IMG/VR virus record: IMGVR_UViG_3300045973_000166
Coordinates: 1-45,047 of that record
Reading direction: 5' to 3' (one strand)
Length of the DNA: 45,047 nucleotides
Origin: a virus
Shown here: in pieces, positions 32,009 to 39,478 of the stretch
Position numbering within the stretch: the stretch's first letter is position 1
How the letters are laid out: every line of letters starts with the position of its first letter
Translations under genes and position numbers: made by a program
The notes under the pieces: model-generated
Databases searched by the model: none
Seen by the model: the letters and a program-made list of their open reading frames with translations, nothing else
What the model was told of the DNA's origin: nothing

Positions 32009-32366
32009 CACGCTTTTCCTCCTCGTCCTCTTTCTCCCACTTCGTTTTGGCGGGGGCTTCGATCGCCTCCAGTCCGGTGGGTATTCCCATCTCATCGATG
32101 GATTTCCTGAGTCCTTCGATCTCCCCAACGGTGAGGGGGCGACCGAGCAAATAGGTCTGGTTCTGGAGCCGGAGCATGCCCCGGATCGCTCGGAGGAATG
32201 CGGAGGAGCCATAGGCGTGGAGCCTCTGCATTTCGGTGAGGTCTTCCGGGGAGCCACGGAAGTTGAGTGAGCGTTCGATGTACGGCACGGTGTAGGTCTT
32301 GTCCCCGATGGCGGCGATGACCGCCTTTTCCTGATCTGTGAGATTCACAAATTCGTTCAACTTCAT
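31986..32366 (-). CDS. Hypothetical early protein
   Basis: A 126-residue protein with RBS AAAAGGAGGGC and ATG 32366, overlapping the upstream stop (ATGA) and the downstream start by 23 bases. Helical and charged, ending in a Lys/Glu/Asp-rich tail. LTDQEKAVIAAIGDKTYTVPYIERSLNF suggests a small helical domain. No recognised family. Confidence 0.55.
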   Translation of the reverse strand: MKLNEFVNLTDQEKAVIAAIGDKTYTVPYIERSLNFRGSPEDLTEMQRLHAYGSSAFLRAIRGMLRLQNQTYLLGRPLTVGEIEGLRKSIDEMGIPTGLEAIEAPAKTKWEKEDEEEKRDVYHNQF

Positions 32367-32758
32367 GCCCTCCTTTTGAAGTGCAAGGTCTGCTGTTCGA
32401 TGACGTTTTTGATCCCTGCGGCAAAGCACACGGGATCTCCGCAAGTGAGCAACGCATGGTCGCGTGGGCAGAGCAGTTGGTACTCGCCCCATTTACCCTT
32501 GGGCTGATCTACGACGATGGTCTGCCACCAGAGCCTCGCTCCGCAGTCCATCCAACACTCGCCGAGACGGTAGAATTCGCCCGTGTAGACAAACAACTCG
32601 TTCAGGGCGTCGCAGACGGCGAGAAGCATCAGAGCCTCGTGTGCCATGTCAGGGGTGTAGTGGACTCGAGACGATGCCGGGAACATCAGGTTGTCGTCGG
32701 TTTTTGTCCAGAGTGTTTTCGGAAATTCCTTGATCGTGGTGGTGTCCTTGGTAATCAT
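32363..32758 (-). CDS. Cysteine-rich hypothetical early protein
   Basis: A 131-residue protein with RBS GGGAGGAATCGCAA and ATG 32758, overlapping the preceding stop (ATGA). The C-terminal half holds GECWMDCGARLWW and LLCPRDHALLTCGDPVCFAAG, enough Cys/His for one zinc site. Function unknown. Confidence 0.55.
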   Translation of the reverse strand: MITKDTTTIKEFPKTLWTKTDDNLMFPASSRVHYTPDMAHEALMLLAVCDALNELFVYTGEFYRLGECWMDCGARLWWQTIVVDQPKGKWGEYQLLCPRDHALLTCGDPVCFAAGIKNVIEQQTLHFKRRA

Positions 32759-32895
32759 TTGCGATTCCTCCCATTCCTGCGCTTCCAGTAGACGCGCTCC
32801 AACCCGACGATCAGTAGACATGTCAGGATGGCAATGCCGAGTACGATGGCGATGGTGACTAGGACGACCTGTCCTGCAATTGGCAGTGTGATCAT
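32755..32895 (-). CDS. Tiny single-span membrane protein
   Basis: A 46-residue protein with RBS GGGAGGTATCAC and ATG 32895. Nearly all of residues 8-30 are hydrophobic (VVLVTIAIVLGIAILTCLLIVGL), followed by a basic tail (KRRNGRNRK), predicting N-out, C-in. Too short for most gene finders but clearly framed by RBS and overlap. Could be a toxin-like or exclusion peptide; unproven. Confidence 0.6.
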   Translation of the reverse strand: MITLPIAGQVVLVTIAIVLGIAILTCLLIVGLERVYWKRRNGRNRK

Positions 32896-32977
32896 GTGAT
32901 ACCTCCCTATGCGTGGACACCGGGCTTGTGACCGGGCTTGCCGCATTAACCCCGCCGGGTTGGCGGGTCACTCTGCG
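32896..32977 (-). promoter_or_regulatory. Repeated structured RNA element, copy 2 (82 bases)
   Basis: Begins right after the upstream stop. In mRNA sense, outer CGCA (32977-32974) pairs with TGCG; inner CCCGCC pairs with GGCGGG. A second hairpin is CCGG / CCGG with loop TCACAAGC. The RBS GGGAGG follows. The outer helix sequence is identical to copies 3 and 4 while inner stems differ by compensatory changes. Confidence 0.7.
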
Positions 32978-33307
32978 CTAGATCAGAGGCATGATCAGGT
33001 CGCCGTGCGAGATGGTGACCTGTCCGTCATCGATGGCTTTGACGATCTTGCGACCGAGGTCAGCCGAAGCCTCGTTCCTGCCGTCGTAGTTGTATTCGGG
33101 CGATCCGCACGTCCTCAACCACGTCAAACATTGCTTGGTGAACAACTGTTGGATGGTGCGATGCTCATGGGTCATGTACTCGATGAACGCCTTCTGGGCT
33201 GTGCCGCCCATGCCGTTGAGCATGTGAGAGACTTCCTTGGCGACCGCCTCTCCGTCCTGCCGTGCCTTGTTGTCCCGAACGATATTGTCCTTTTCCCACT
33301 GTTCCAT
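32978..33307 (-). CDS. Hypothetical early protein
   Basis: A 109-residue protein with RBS GGGAGGACAATATC and ATG 33307. Charged and helical (AVAKEVSHMLNGMGGTAQKAFIEYMTHEHRTIQQLFTKQCLTWL). It sits between two copies of the structured element, so is transcribed with the early block. No recognised motif. Confidence 0.55.
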   Translation of the reverse strand: MEQWEKDNIVRDNKARQDGEAVAKEVSHMLNGMGGTAQKAFIEYMTHEHRTIQQLFTKQCLTWLRTCGSPEYNYDGRNEASADLGRKIVKAIDDGQVTISHGDLIMPLI

Positions 33308-33388
33308 GATATTGTCCTCCCATAATGCTGATCGGGATACGAACCGATCCTCCGCATTTCACCCCGTTGCCGGGGTGTCGCCTGCGAT
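33308..33388 (-). promoter_or_regulatory. Repeated structured RNA element, copy 3 (81 bases)
   Basis: In mRNA sense, CGCA (33386-33383) pairs with TGCG; inside, CACCCCG pairs with CGGGGTG under a GCAA (GNRA) tetraloop. The second hairpin GATCGG / CCGATC has loop TTCGTATC, resembling a tRNA T-arm. RBS GGGAGG follows 15-20 bases later. This is the clearest copy. Confidence 0.75.
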
Positions 33389-33742
33389 TCAGAAGGAAAA
33401 GTCATAGTAGCGTTCGCGGCGACCGAGGATGCATCCCCGACCGTTCCGCATGCCACCTGAGGAGTAGAACTTGCCGTTCTTGGCGCGGCGGAAGGTTGTT
33501 CTGACGTGAGCGTCGGGGTTGGACGTGTACTTGTATTCTTGGCACTCGCTCATGCCGTTGCTGTCGATGCGCTCCCAGTCATCGTGGGTGGCGACGAATT
33601 GGTTGCCGGAGGCGTTTACTTCTACGATTGTCATGGGCATGCGATCCGTCCACCCTAGGCAGGTGATGCCCATGCCGACCACGGGCTTCTGGGCGTTGCC
33701 TGCGCCCTCTTGGATGAGATTGACCAATGAACCGCACTTCAT
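33389..33742 (-). CDS. Conserved-type hypothetical phage protein
   Basis: A 117-residue protein. ATG 33742 has RBS GGGAGGACAAGGGG and overlaps the preceding stop; an in-frame start at 33784 is inside the upstream gene. VVGMGITCLGWTDRMPMTIVEVN, then QFVATHDDWERIDSNGMSECQEYKYTSNPDA, matches a small phage and bacterial family I recognise by the 'GMG.T...TDR....I.EV' and 'R.D.NG.S..Q.Y' patterns. No known function. Confidence 0.65.
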   Translation of the reverse strand: MKCGSLVNLIQEGAGNAQKPVVGMGITCLGWTDRMPMTIVEVNASGNQFVATHDDWERIDSNGMSECQEYKYTSNPDAHVRTTFRRAKNGKFYSSGGMRNGRGCILGRRERYYDFSF

Positions 33743-34065
33743 CCCCTTGTCCTCCCTAGGCTGACCTTGTACAGTTTCCTGCACATGCTGATGCGATAGC
33801 CGACCGAGCGACCGGGCAGGCAGGTGGCACAGGTTTTGACCGAGAACACGATGGCATCGATGTGGCGTTTTGCCTCATGTATCCAGTGGGCGATTGTCCC
33901 TCTCGCGATGCACACCAGACAGACGTCATCGCTCAGGGAATCTTCCCACTCGGCTCCCACGTTGAAATGTTCGGTGTAGGTGCGGATGATCAGTGGGGTG
34001 CGGTGGCAGGTGTTGCAGGCGCAGTGGAAGCGGTTGATCCGGGTGGCGATGTCAATTCGGTTCAT
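33739..34065 (-). CDS. Cysteine-rich (zinc-binding) early protein
   Basis: A 108-residue protein with RBS GGGAGGACAGCCAA and ATG 34065, overlapping the upstream stop (ATGA). CACNTCHRTP near 15-22, CLVC near 50 and CATCLPGRS near 80 suggest a four-Cys zinc site or two half sites. Helical in between (GTIAHWIHEAKRHIDAIV). Function unknown. Confidence 0.6.
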   Translation of the reverse strand: MNRIDIATRINRFHCACNTCHRTPLIIRTYTEHFNVGAEWEDSLSDDVCLVCIARGTIAHWIHEAKRHIDAIVFSVKTCATCLPGRSVGYRISMCRKLYKVSLGRTRG

Positions 34066-34304
34066 TTGGCTGTCCTCCCCATGTACGATCCATCCTCGTC
34101 GCAGTTCTGCACGTAGCAGGTGACGTGGGACAGGGTGACCTTGTAGCGCGGCTCGGGGAACTTTTCCTTGATGGTGCGGAAGAGGTAGGCGGCGGCTTCT
34201 TGGTTTTGGCACTGGGTATCGGTGTTGAAGAGGTGGTGGTAGCACTTGTCGTAGGTGGTGAGTTCGGCGACGTTGACGTAGTAGTGGCACGGTAGCATAG
34301 GCAT
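34062..34304 (-). CDS. Hypothetical early protein
   Basis: An 80-residue protein with RBS GGGAGGTATCCAA and ATG 34304; the in-frame start at 34382 lies within the structured element and is rejected. The sequence is Cys/His/Tyr-rich (MPMLPCHYYVNVAELTTYDKCYHHLFNTDTQC) and beta-like afterwards. No recognised family. Confidence 0.55.
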   Translation of the reverse strand: MPMLPCHYYVNVAELTTYDKCYHHLFNTDTQCQNQEAAAYLFRTIKEKFPEPRYKVTLSHVTCYVQNCDEDGSYMGRTAK

Positions 34305-34412
34305 TTGGATACCTCCCGCCTTTCGGCTGTTTGTGTGGCTTCGTTGGTGCGACGGGCTATGAACCGTCCTGCCGCATTTCACCCGGCGTACCGGGTGTCA
34401 CCTGCGATTGTC
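34305..34412 (-). promoter_or_regulatory. Repeated structured RNA element, copy 4 (108 bases)
   Basis: In mRNA sense, outer CGCA pairs with TGCG; inner CACCCGG pairs with CCGGGTG under a TACG (UNCG) tetraloop. The second hairpin GACGG / CCGTC has loop TTCATAGC. A third small hairpin GCC-GAAA-GGC lies just before RBS GGGAGG. Copies 3 and 4 share the frame AGGxGACACCC...GGGTGAAATGCGG. Confidence 0.75.
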
Positions 34413-34826
34413 TCATCTCGTGGGGTTGGGGGCGATGTAGCCGCTCCGGTCAACGATGTAGTAGGTGGTCGGGGTGTCGATGATCAGGTCGCCGTTGTCC
34501 ATCATGATGTCGGTCGCGATCACGGTCTGTTCAGCCTTGATGAGGTCGAGGGTCTGTTGCTGTGATGCTGTCATGGTGTTCTCCTCCTGTCGGTTTGCCA
34601 TGTGCGGGTTGACGTCTTCCATGTAGTCGGAATTGAAGCAAGCGTGTCCGGTCTCCTGCGCCCAGTTCTCGATGTCGTCGTAGCCCTGCTCACGAGCCAT
34701 CGCGTCGTTGATCTCCGCCCTGTCCGCCCACTCGATGATCTCGGCAGTGGTCATGTCCTCAGGAATCGACAGCAGGCTTTTCTCGAGATAGTTGATTGCC
34801 CAGATAAGCCTCTCGTTCTTGGTCAT
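34413..34826 (-). CDS. Hypothetical early protein with an internal start
   Basis: A 137-residue protein with RBS GGGGAGGAAAAC and ATG 34826, beginning MTKNERLI like the HTH protein at 26394-26576. The first ~84 residues are acidic and helical. An in-frame ATG at 34574 is preceded by a near-perfect RBS (AGGAGGAGAACACC), so a second product of 53 residues (MTASQQQT...) is likely to be made too. This looks like two genes joined in frame. Functions unknown. Confidence 0.6.
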   Translation of the reverse strand: MTKNERLIWAINYLEKSLLSIPEDMTTAEIIEWADRAEINDAMAREQGYDDIENWAQETGHACFNSDYMEDVNPHMANRQEENTMTASQQQTLDLIKAEQTVIATDIMMDNGDLIIDTPTTYYIVDRSGYIAPNPTR

Positions 34827-34904
34827 GATGTTTTCCTCCCCATTTCGCTCTTGCTCATTCGGATCACCGGACTTCTACCGGGTGATGGGGGAGGGGAGAC
34901 ATGC
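34827..34904 (-). promoter_or_regulatory. Structured leader with possible anti-RBS (copy 5, divergent)
   Basis: A 78-base gap. In mRNA sense, ATCACcCGG pairs with CCGGTGAT around loop TAGAAGT, matching the second hairpin of the other copies. The first hairpin is replaced by C-rich CTCCCCTCCCCC (34898-34887), of which CCTCCCC can pair perfectly with the RBS GGGGAGG at 34841-34835. The nonamer GAATGAGCA flanks the hairpin on both sides. Confidence 0.55.
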
Positions 34905-35144
34905 TCATTCGAGTCCCGCTTCTGTTTGCGCTTCTTGCTGATCCGGCTGTGCGTTTATCCCCGACAGTGCGATCCATCGACCTCGTCGATTGTGGATCTG
35001 CCACCCACCCGCTTGGGGTGTTGCCGTGATGCCGTTGCACCGGGTTCCTCCGTCTGTGATCCTCATGACCCGTGACGGGATTCGCGACTCCCTTAGGATG
35101 TCCTCGCCCTCTTTTGCGACGTAGCCTCCGGCTCTCGATCTCAC
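34905..35144 (-). CDS. First gene of the early unit, hypothetical
   Basis: A 79-residue protein. GTG 35144 is preferred because AAGG lies 6 bases upstream; TTG 35150 is in frame but touches that RBS. The sequence is Gly/Arg-rich and beta-like (RITDGGTRCNGITATPQAGGWQIHNRRGRWIALSG) with an acidic, Gln-rich tail. It is promoter-proximal in the leftward unit. No recognised family. Confidence 0.5.
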   Translation of the reverse strand: MRSRAGGYVAKEGEDILRESRIPSRVMRITDGGTRCNGITATPQAGGWQIHNRRGRWIALSGINAQPDQQEAQTEAGLE

Positions 35145-35298
35145 GATCAACCTTAGGCTTCGTTTAAGTTGTCAATGTCCACTACTACCAAGATACGGGT
35201 GTCAAACCCATTTTGCAACATGGTTTCACCCACCGAGCAAAACATAGCAACATGCACAAATGAGTTTATGCAGTTTGACATCGTGTTAGAATCAGGTC
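35145..35298. promoter_or_regulatory. Divergent early/late control region
   Basis: A 154-base AT-richer gap between the first leftward gene and the terminase unit. For the rightward unit an extended -10 TGTTAGAAT lies at 35284-35292. Three TTGACA-type hexamers are present: rightward at 35275-35280, leftward at 35205-35200 and 35175-35170. None has a good -10 at 17 bases. GTGTCAAAC (35199-35207) and its inverse GTTTGACA(T) (35273-35281) form a spaced inverted pair that could be operator sites. Leftward start is not resolved; TTGCAA-17-TATCTT near 35221-35193 is one candidate. Confidence 0.55.
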
Positions 35299-35988
35299 AT
35301 GAAGAGAAAAGCACCATTCATTGGCAAAATCCCTACGGAGAAGGACTGGACATTGATCCGGGACGAGTTCGTGAGGACTGATATTACTATAAAGGATTTA
35401 GCATTGAAGTATGGTCTAGGGCAGTCGGTAATGTTTGCCCGGAAGAAAAAAGAGAACTGGACTGAGGAGCGGGCGTCGTGGAGAGTTTCCATATGTGCCC
35501 AATCAGGCGAGATCATCCGGCGACAGCAGATCGAGGATCACGTCAGGGTCTACGATGCCACCAGAGAGGTTGTAGACCTGTTTGTAGCCTCTGCAAAGAG
35601 GTTCGCACAGGATCGAGACGGACTGTTCAAGCACCTCATCCAACGGGAGACATCACAGCAGGATGGGTCTGCTCGGGCGACTGAGAAGTGGGCGGAGGAG
35701 ATGACCTTCACCATGCTCAACGGCAAGAACTTTGCCGACGCCGCCAAGGGTCTGAAGGATCTCAGCCTCATTGCCCGTACTCTCGACGGCATACTGGACG
35801 CCAAGGACAGAGCCAACATCGACCTGCAACGCGACAAGTTGGAACTCGACCGCAAAGTCAGGGGTATGGACAGCGACACGGAGAGCGAGTCTGGCATCGC
35901 CTACATGCCTGTGCGGGATAATACTCTACTAGAGGGCGCACTGCCTGACCCGGGTGATTCGGTGCAGTCGGCGGGTGACGCCAAGTGA
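35299..35988 (+). CDS. terS: Terminase small subunit
   Basis: A 229-residue protein. ATG 35299 follows the extended -10 by only 6 bases and has just a weak CAGG behind it, so the mRNA may be leaderless. Residues ~12-50 (PTEKDWTLIRDEFVRTDITIKDLALKYGLGQSVMFARKKKENW) are a DNA-binding helix-turn-helix of TerS type. The middle is a helical oligomerisation region and the end is acidic. TerS recognises the packaging site and recruits TerL, encoded next with a GTGA overlap. Confidence 0.85.
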   Translation: MKRKAPFIGKIPTEKDWTLIRDEFVRTDITIKDLALKYGLGQSVMFARKKKENWTEERASWRVSICAQSGEIIRRQQIEDHVRVYDATREVVDLFVASAKRFAQDRDGLFKHLIQRETSQQDGSARATEKWAEEMTFTMLNGKNFADAAKGLKDLSLIARTLDGILDAKDRANIDLQRDKLELDRKVRGMDSDTESESGIAYMPVRDNTLLEGALPDPGDSVQSAGDAK

Positions 35989-37532
35989 TCGAGTACATCA
36001 ACGACCTGATGCTCCTGCGGTTTGCAGAGCATGATGCTCCTGCCCATCCCCACGCCCCGTATAAGGCTCCACAGCGCATTGCAGTGGTCAGGGACGCTCG
36101 TGTTGACCTACGCATCGTATGGCGTCCACAGCCCCGTCAGGAGGCATTCCTCAGGCGTCCTGAGTACGAGGTGCTGTACGGTGGTGCGGCGGGAGGTGGG
36201 AAGACGGACGCACTGCTGATGTGGCTACTCGAGGACGTCCGAATCCCGTGGTACACAGGGCTTTTCCTGCGGAAGACGTTCCCTGAGTTGGAACAGGCGA
36301 TGACCAGATCGATGGAGTTGTACCCACGCATCGTCCCCGGCGCGCGGTGGAATGACAACAAGAAGGTCTGGAGATTCCCGAGCGGCGCACGGATCTACAT
36401 GGGATCGTGTCAGCATGAGCGGGACATCCTGCGGTATCAGGGACGTGCTTTCGACAGGATCGCAATGGATGAGCAGACGCACTTCTCGTTCTACGAGTAC
36501 TCCTACATGTTCTCCCGCAATCGTCCCTCAGGCAAAGGCACGTTCGTTGCCATGAGATCGGCAAGCAACCCCGGCGGCATTGGACATGCATGGGTCAAGG
36601 GCAGGTTCATCGACAATCGCGTTCCCGGGCAGTCGTATAAGTACGAACTGTCCATCACTGATCCCAATGGCAAGTCAGTGTCCTATACGCGACACAGAGC
36701 GTTTATCCCTGCCACTGTGTTCGACAACGCGATCCTGCTCGAGAACGATCCCAACTACGTTGCGGCAATGGCAATGCTCCCTGAGGCAGAGCGCATGGCA
36801 CTGCTGTACGGCTCATGGGACAGTTTCTCTGGTCAGGCATTCCCTGAATGGCGCGACAACCCCAATGGCAGAGTCGTTCGGCAGTGGTCGCATGTGGTCG
36901 ATGACTTCACCATCCCCGTCAACTGGAAGATCTTCCGCTCGTTCGATTTTGGGTACGCAAAACCGTTCAGTTGCAACTGGTATGCTATGGACAACGACTC
37001 AAGGTTGTACAAGATCAGGGAGTTGTACGGTTGCACAACAACACCCAACACGGGCATCAGGTGGCATCCGGGCGTGATCGCCGCCAAGATCAGGGAGATG
37101 GAGCAGACGTACTACCCGGGGGCAAGGATCATGGGCGTGGCTGACCCTTCCATCTGGGATGCGTCTCGAGGCGAGTCCATTGCCGTGATGATGGAGCGAG
37201 AGGGCATCCATTGGATACCGGGCGACAACAAGAGGATACCCGGCAAACAGCAGATGCACTACCGCTTGGCGTTCGATGGCGAGGGCTACCCGATGTACTA
37301 CGTCTTCGCCTCCTGCAAGCACACAATCAGGACGATGCCCAGTCTGGTGTACGACCTGTTGGACGTCGAGGACATCGACACGGACGGAGAGGATCACATC
37401 TACGACGCAGATCGCTACCTGATGATGGAGCATCCCCTAGTGGCACGAGAGCATCATCAGCCACCGATACAGTTGTTCGACCCGCTCAACCTACATACCA
37501 AGGCGTCTGCGGTCACGTTTTTTGACATGTGA
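35985..37532 (+). CDS. terL: Terminase large subunit
   Basis: A 515-residue protein starting at GTG 35985 (overlaps terS stop). ATPase: RPQPRQEAFLRRPEYEVLYGGAAGGGKT with Walker A GGAAGGGKT near 67-75, LRKTFPEL, Walker B RIAMDEQTHF near 158-167, and the coupling SNPGG. RNase H-like nuclease: SFDFGYAKPF near 322, GVADPS near 384 and HIYDADRY near 470, giving the acidic triad. TerL pumps DNA into procapsids and cuts it. Full length and all motifs are present. Confidence 0.95.
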   Translation: MIEYINDLMLLRFAEHDAPAHPHAPYKAPQRIAVVRDARVDLRIVWRPQPRQEAFLRRPEYEVLYGGAAGGGKTDALLMWLLEDVRIPWYTGLFLRKTFPELEQAMTRSMELYPRIVPGARWNDNKKVWRFPSGARIYMGSCQHERDILRYQGRAFDRIAMDEQTHFSFYEYSYMFSRNRPSGKGTFVAMRSASNPGGIGHAWVKGRFIDNRVPGQSYKYELSITDPNGKSVSYTRHRAFIPATVFDNAILLENDPNYVAAMAMLPEAERMALLYGSWDSFSGQAFPEWRDNPNGRVVRQWSHVVDDFTIPVNWKIFRSFDFGYAKPFSCNWYAMDNDSRLYKIRELYGCTTTPNTGIRWHPGVIAAKIREMEQTYYPGARIMGVADPSIWDASRGESIAVMMEREGIHWIPGDNKRIPGKQQMHYRLAFDGEGYPMYYVFASCKHTIRTMPSLVYDLLDVEDIDTDGEDHIYDADRYLMMEHPLVAREHHQPPIQLFDPLNLHTKASAVTFFDM

Positions 37533-37552
37533 CCCATAAGGAGGACAGTGAG

Positions 37553-39478
37553 ATGGCTAAGAAGAAGACAGACATCCCCGAGATGGAGAAGGCACTGACA
37601 GCCAAGGTTGGGAAGGGGCAGGGAGCGTCGGACTCAGGCAAGAAGCGCGCCCAGACCCTGACCGACATCCTGCTCAAATACCAAGAGGGCAAGCGTCTGC
37701 ACGATCAGCGCATCGTGGAGAACGACAGGTGGTACAGGTCACAGCAGTGGTCGATCATGCGGAAGCAAGCCAACAAGGGTGAGCCTGAGCCTACGTCCGC
37801 CTACCTGTGGAACACGGTGGCAAACAGGCACGGTGACTTGATGGATGCGTTCCCGGAGCCTGTGTTCGTCGAGCGTGAACAGTCGGATGAGCAGGAAGCA
37901 AAGACGCTGTCCAAGATCGTCAAGGTCGTACTGGAACGGCAGAAATTCCACAGTGTCTACAGTCGCAACGCATGGTACAAGATCAAAGCCGGGACGTCCT
38001 GCTACGGCACGTTCTGGGATCAGAGCCTCGAGAACGGCGTGGGTGACATTGCGGTGCGGAAGATCGACGTCCTGCGTATTTTCTGGCAACCCGGCATCGA
38101 GGACGTCGAGGACAGCCCCTACCTGTTCATCCTGAGTCTTGAGGACACCGAGAAGGTCAGGAAACTGTACCCGGACTATGCCGAGGACATCAGCGAGAGC
38201 AAGGAACTGACATACGAGACCTACGAAGAGACCGATACGTTGGACACTACAGGCATGACGATGGTCATCGACAGTTATCGCAAGGAATGGCAACCGGATG
38301 GCAAGACTATCCTGCATCTGGACAAGATCTGCTCCGGCGTGATCGTGGACAGAAGCGTGTGGAAAGAGGGCGGGGAGAAGGGGCTGTACACCCACGGCTG
38401 TTACCCGGTCACGTTCGACGTCATGTTCCCGGAGGAGCATTCGATTCTGGGCTTCGGTCTGGTGGACGTGATCAAAAGCCCTCAGATGTACATCGACAAA
38501 CTCGACCAGATCCTGACCCGCAACGCAATGGTAGCAGGCAAGTTCAGGTATCTGGTGAAGAAGAGCGGTGGTATCAACGTCGAGGATTTGATGGATCTGT
38601 CCAAGGACGTCGTGCAGTGCGAAGGCAATGTGCGTGAGGGCGAAGACTACGCCGCATTGCAGGCGAGTGCGTTGCCTGCGTCCGTGGTTGCCCACCGGGA
38701 TGCCAAGATCGCGGAACTCAAAGAGGTGTCCGGTGCTAACGACTTCAACCGGGGAAGCGCAGGCAATGGCGTCACTGCGGCAAGCGCGATCATGGCGTTG
38801 CAGGAGGCAGGGAACAAACTGTCGAGGGCAATGGTCACCGGGACGTATGAGGCATATGCCCGTATCTGCTATCTAATCATGGAGTTGATCGCACAGCACT
38901 ACGACGATCCCCGCAAGTTCCGCATAACCAACGAGGAGGGGGAGACAGAGTACACGTCGTACAGCAACGCAGGACTGCAACCACAGCCCATCATCACGGG
39001 CAATGAGGTGGTTGATGCCATGCCTGATCAGCAGATGCGTAAGCCCATCCTAGACGTGTCTGTCCATGCTGAGAAGCACAGCCCATATGCGGCTCTGGCA
39101 CAGAATGAGATGGCAAAGGAACTGTTCGCGGCAGGCATGTTCTCACCCGAGATGGCTCCTGCGGCGATTATTGCCCTGAACATGATGTCATTCGATGGTA
39201 AGGACAAGATCGTAGCCGCCGTCCAGAAGGGCTATGCCGATGCGGTTGCCATGCAGAACGCCCAGATCGAGGCGCAGAAGGAAACGGCACAGGATCAGGA
39301 GATCGTGCAGAAGATGAATCAGGTCATCATGGGTCTAGGCGGAGGCGACATGCTCCGTGGAGCCAATATCACGGCAGGAGGGGCGCAACAGCCCCAACAG
39401 GGACAGCAACCGCAACAGCAGGCACAGGTAGCCCCGAAGGCGGCACAGCCCCAGAGGATACAAACGGGAGGAATGTAA
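37553..39478 (+). CDS. Portal protein
   Basis: A 641-residue protein, RBS AAGGAGGACAGTGAG and ATG 37553. Its place after terL, N-terminal DILLKYQEGKRLHDQRIVENDRWYRSQQW and DAFPEPVFVER, the long helical stem region (VDVIKSPQMYIDKLDQIL), and a disordered Gln-rich C-terminus (QPQQGQQPQQQAQ) match the large portals of short-tailed phages. Twelve copies form the DNA channel at one capsid vertex and dock the terminase, then the connector. Confidence 0.85.
   Translation: MAKKKTDIPEMEKALTAKVGKGQGASDSGKKRAQTLTDILLKYQEGKRLHDQRIVENDRWYRSQQWSIMRKQANKGEPEPTSAYLWNTVANRHGDLMDAFPEPVFVEREQSDEQEAKTLSKIVKVVLERQKFHSVYSRNAWYKIKAGTSCYGTFWDQSLENGVGDIAVRKIDVLRIFWQPGIEDVEDSPYLFILSLEDTEKVRKLYPDYAEDISESKELTYETYEETDTLDTTGMTMVIDSYRKEWQPDGKTILHLDKICSGVIVDRSVWKEGGEKGLYTHGCYPVTFDVMFPEEHSILGFGLVDVIKSPQMYIDKLDQILTRNAMVAGKFRYLVKKSGGINVEDLMDLSKDVVQCEGNVREGEDYAALQASALPASVVAHRDAKIAELKEVSGANDFNRGSAGNGVTAASAIMALQEAGNKLSRAMVTGTYEAYARICYLIMELIAQHYDDPRKFRITNEEGETEYTSYSNAGLQPQPIITGNEVVDAMPDQQMRKPILDVSVHAEKHSPYAALAQNEMAKELFAAGMFSPEMAPAAIIALNMMSFDGKDKIVAAVQKGYADAVAMQNAQIEAQKETAQDQEIVQKMNQVIMGLGGGDMLRGANITAGGAQQPQQGQQPQQQAQVAPKAAQPQRIQTGGM

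Noticed and set aside
33308-34412. tRNA genes suggested by T-arm-like GGTTCGTATCC and GGTTCATAGCC
   Set aside because: No 7-bp acceptor stem or D-arm, and the T-arm would have an 8-base loop. Treated as part of a repeated leader RNA instead.
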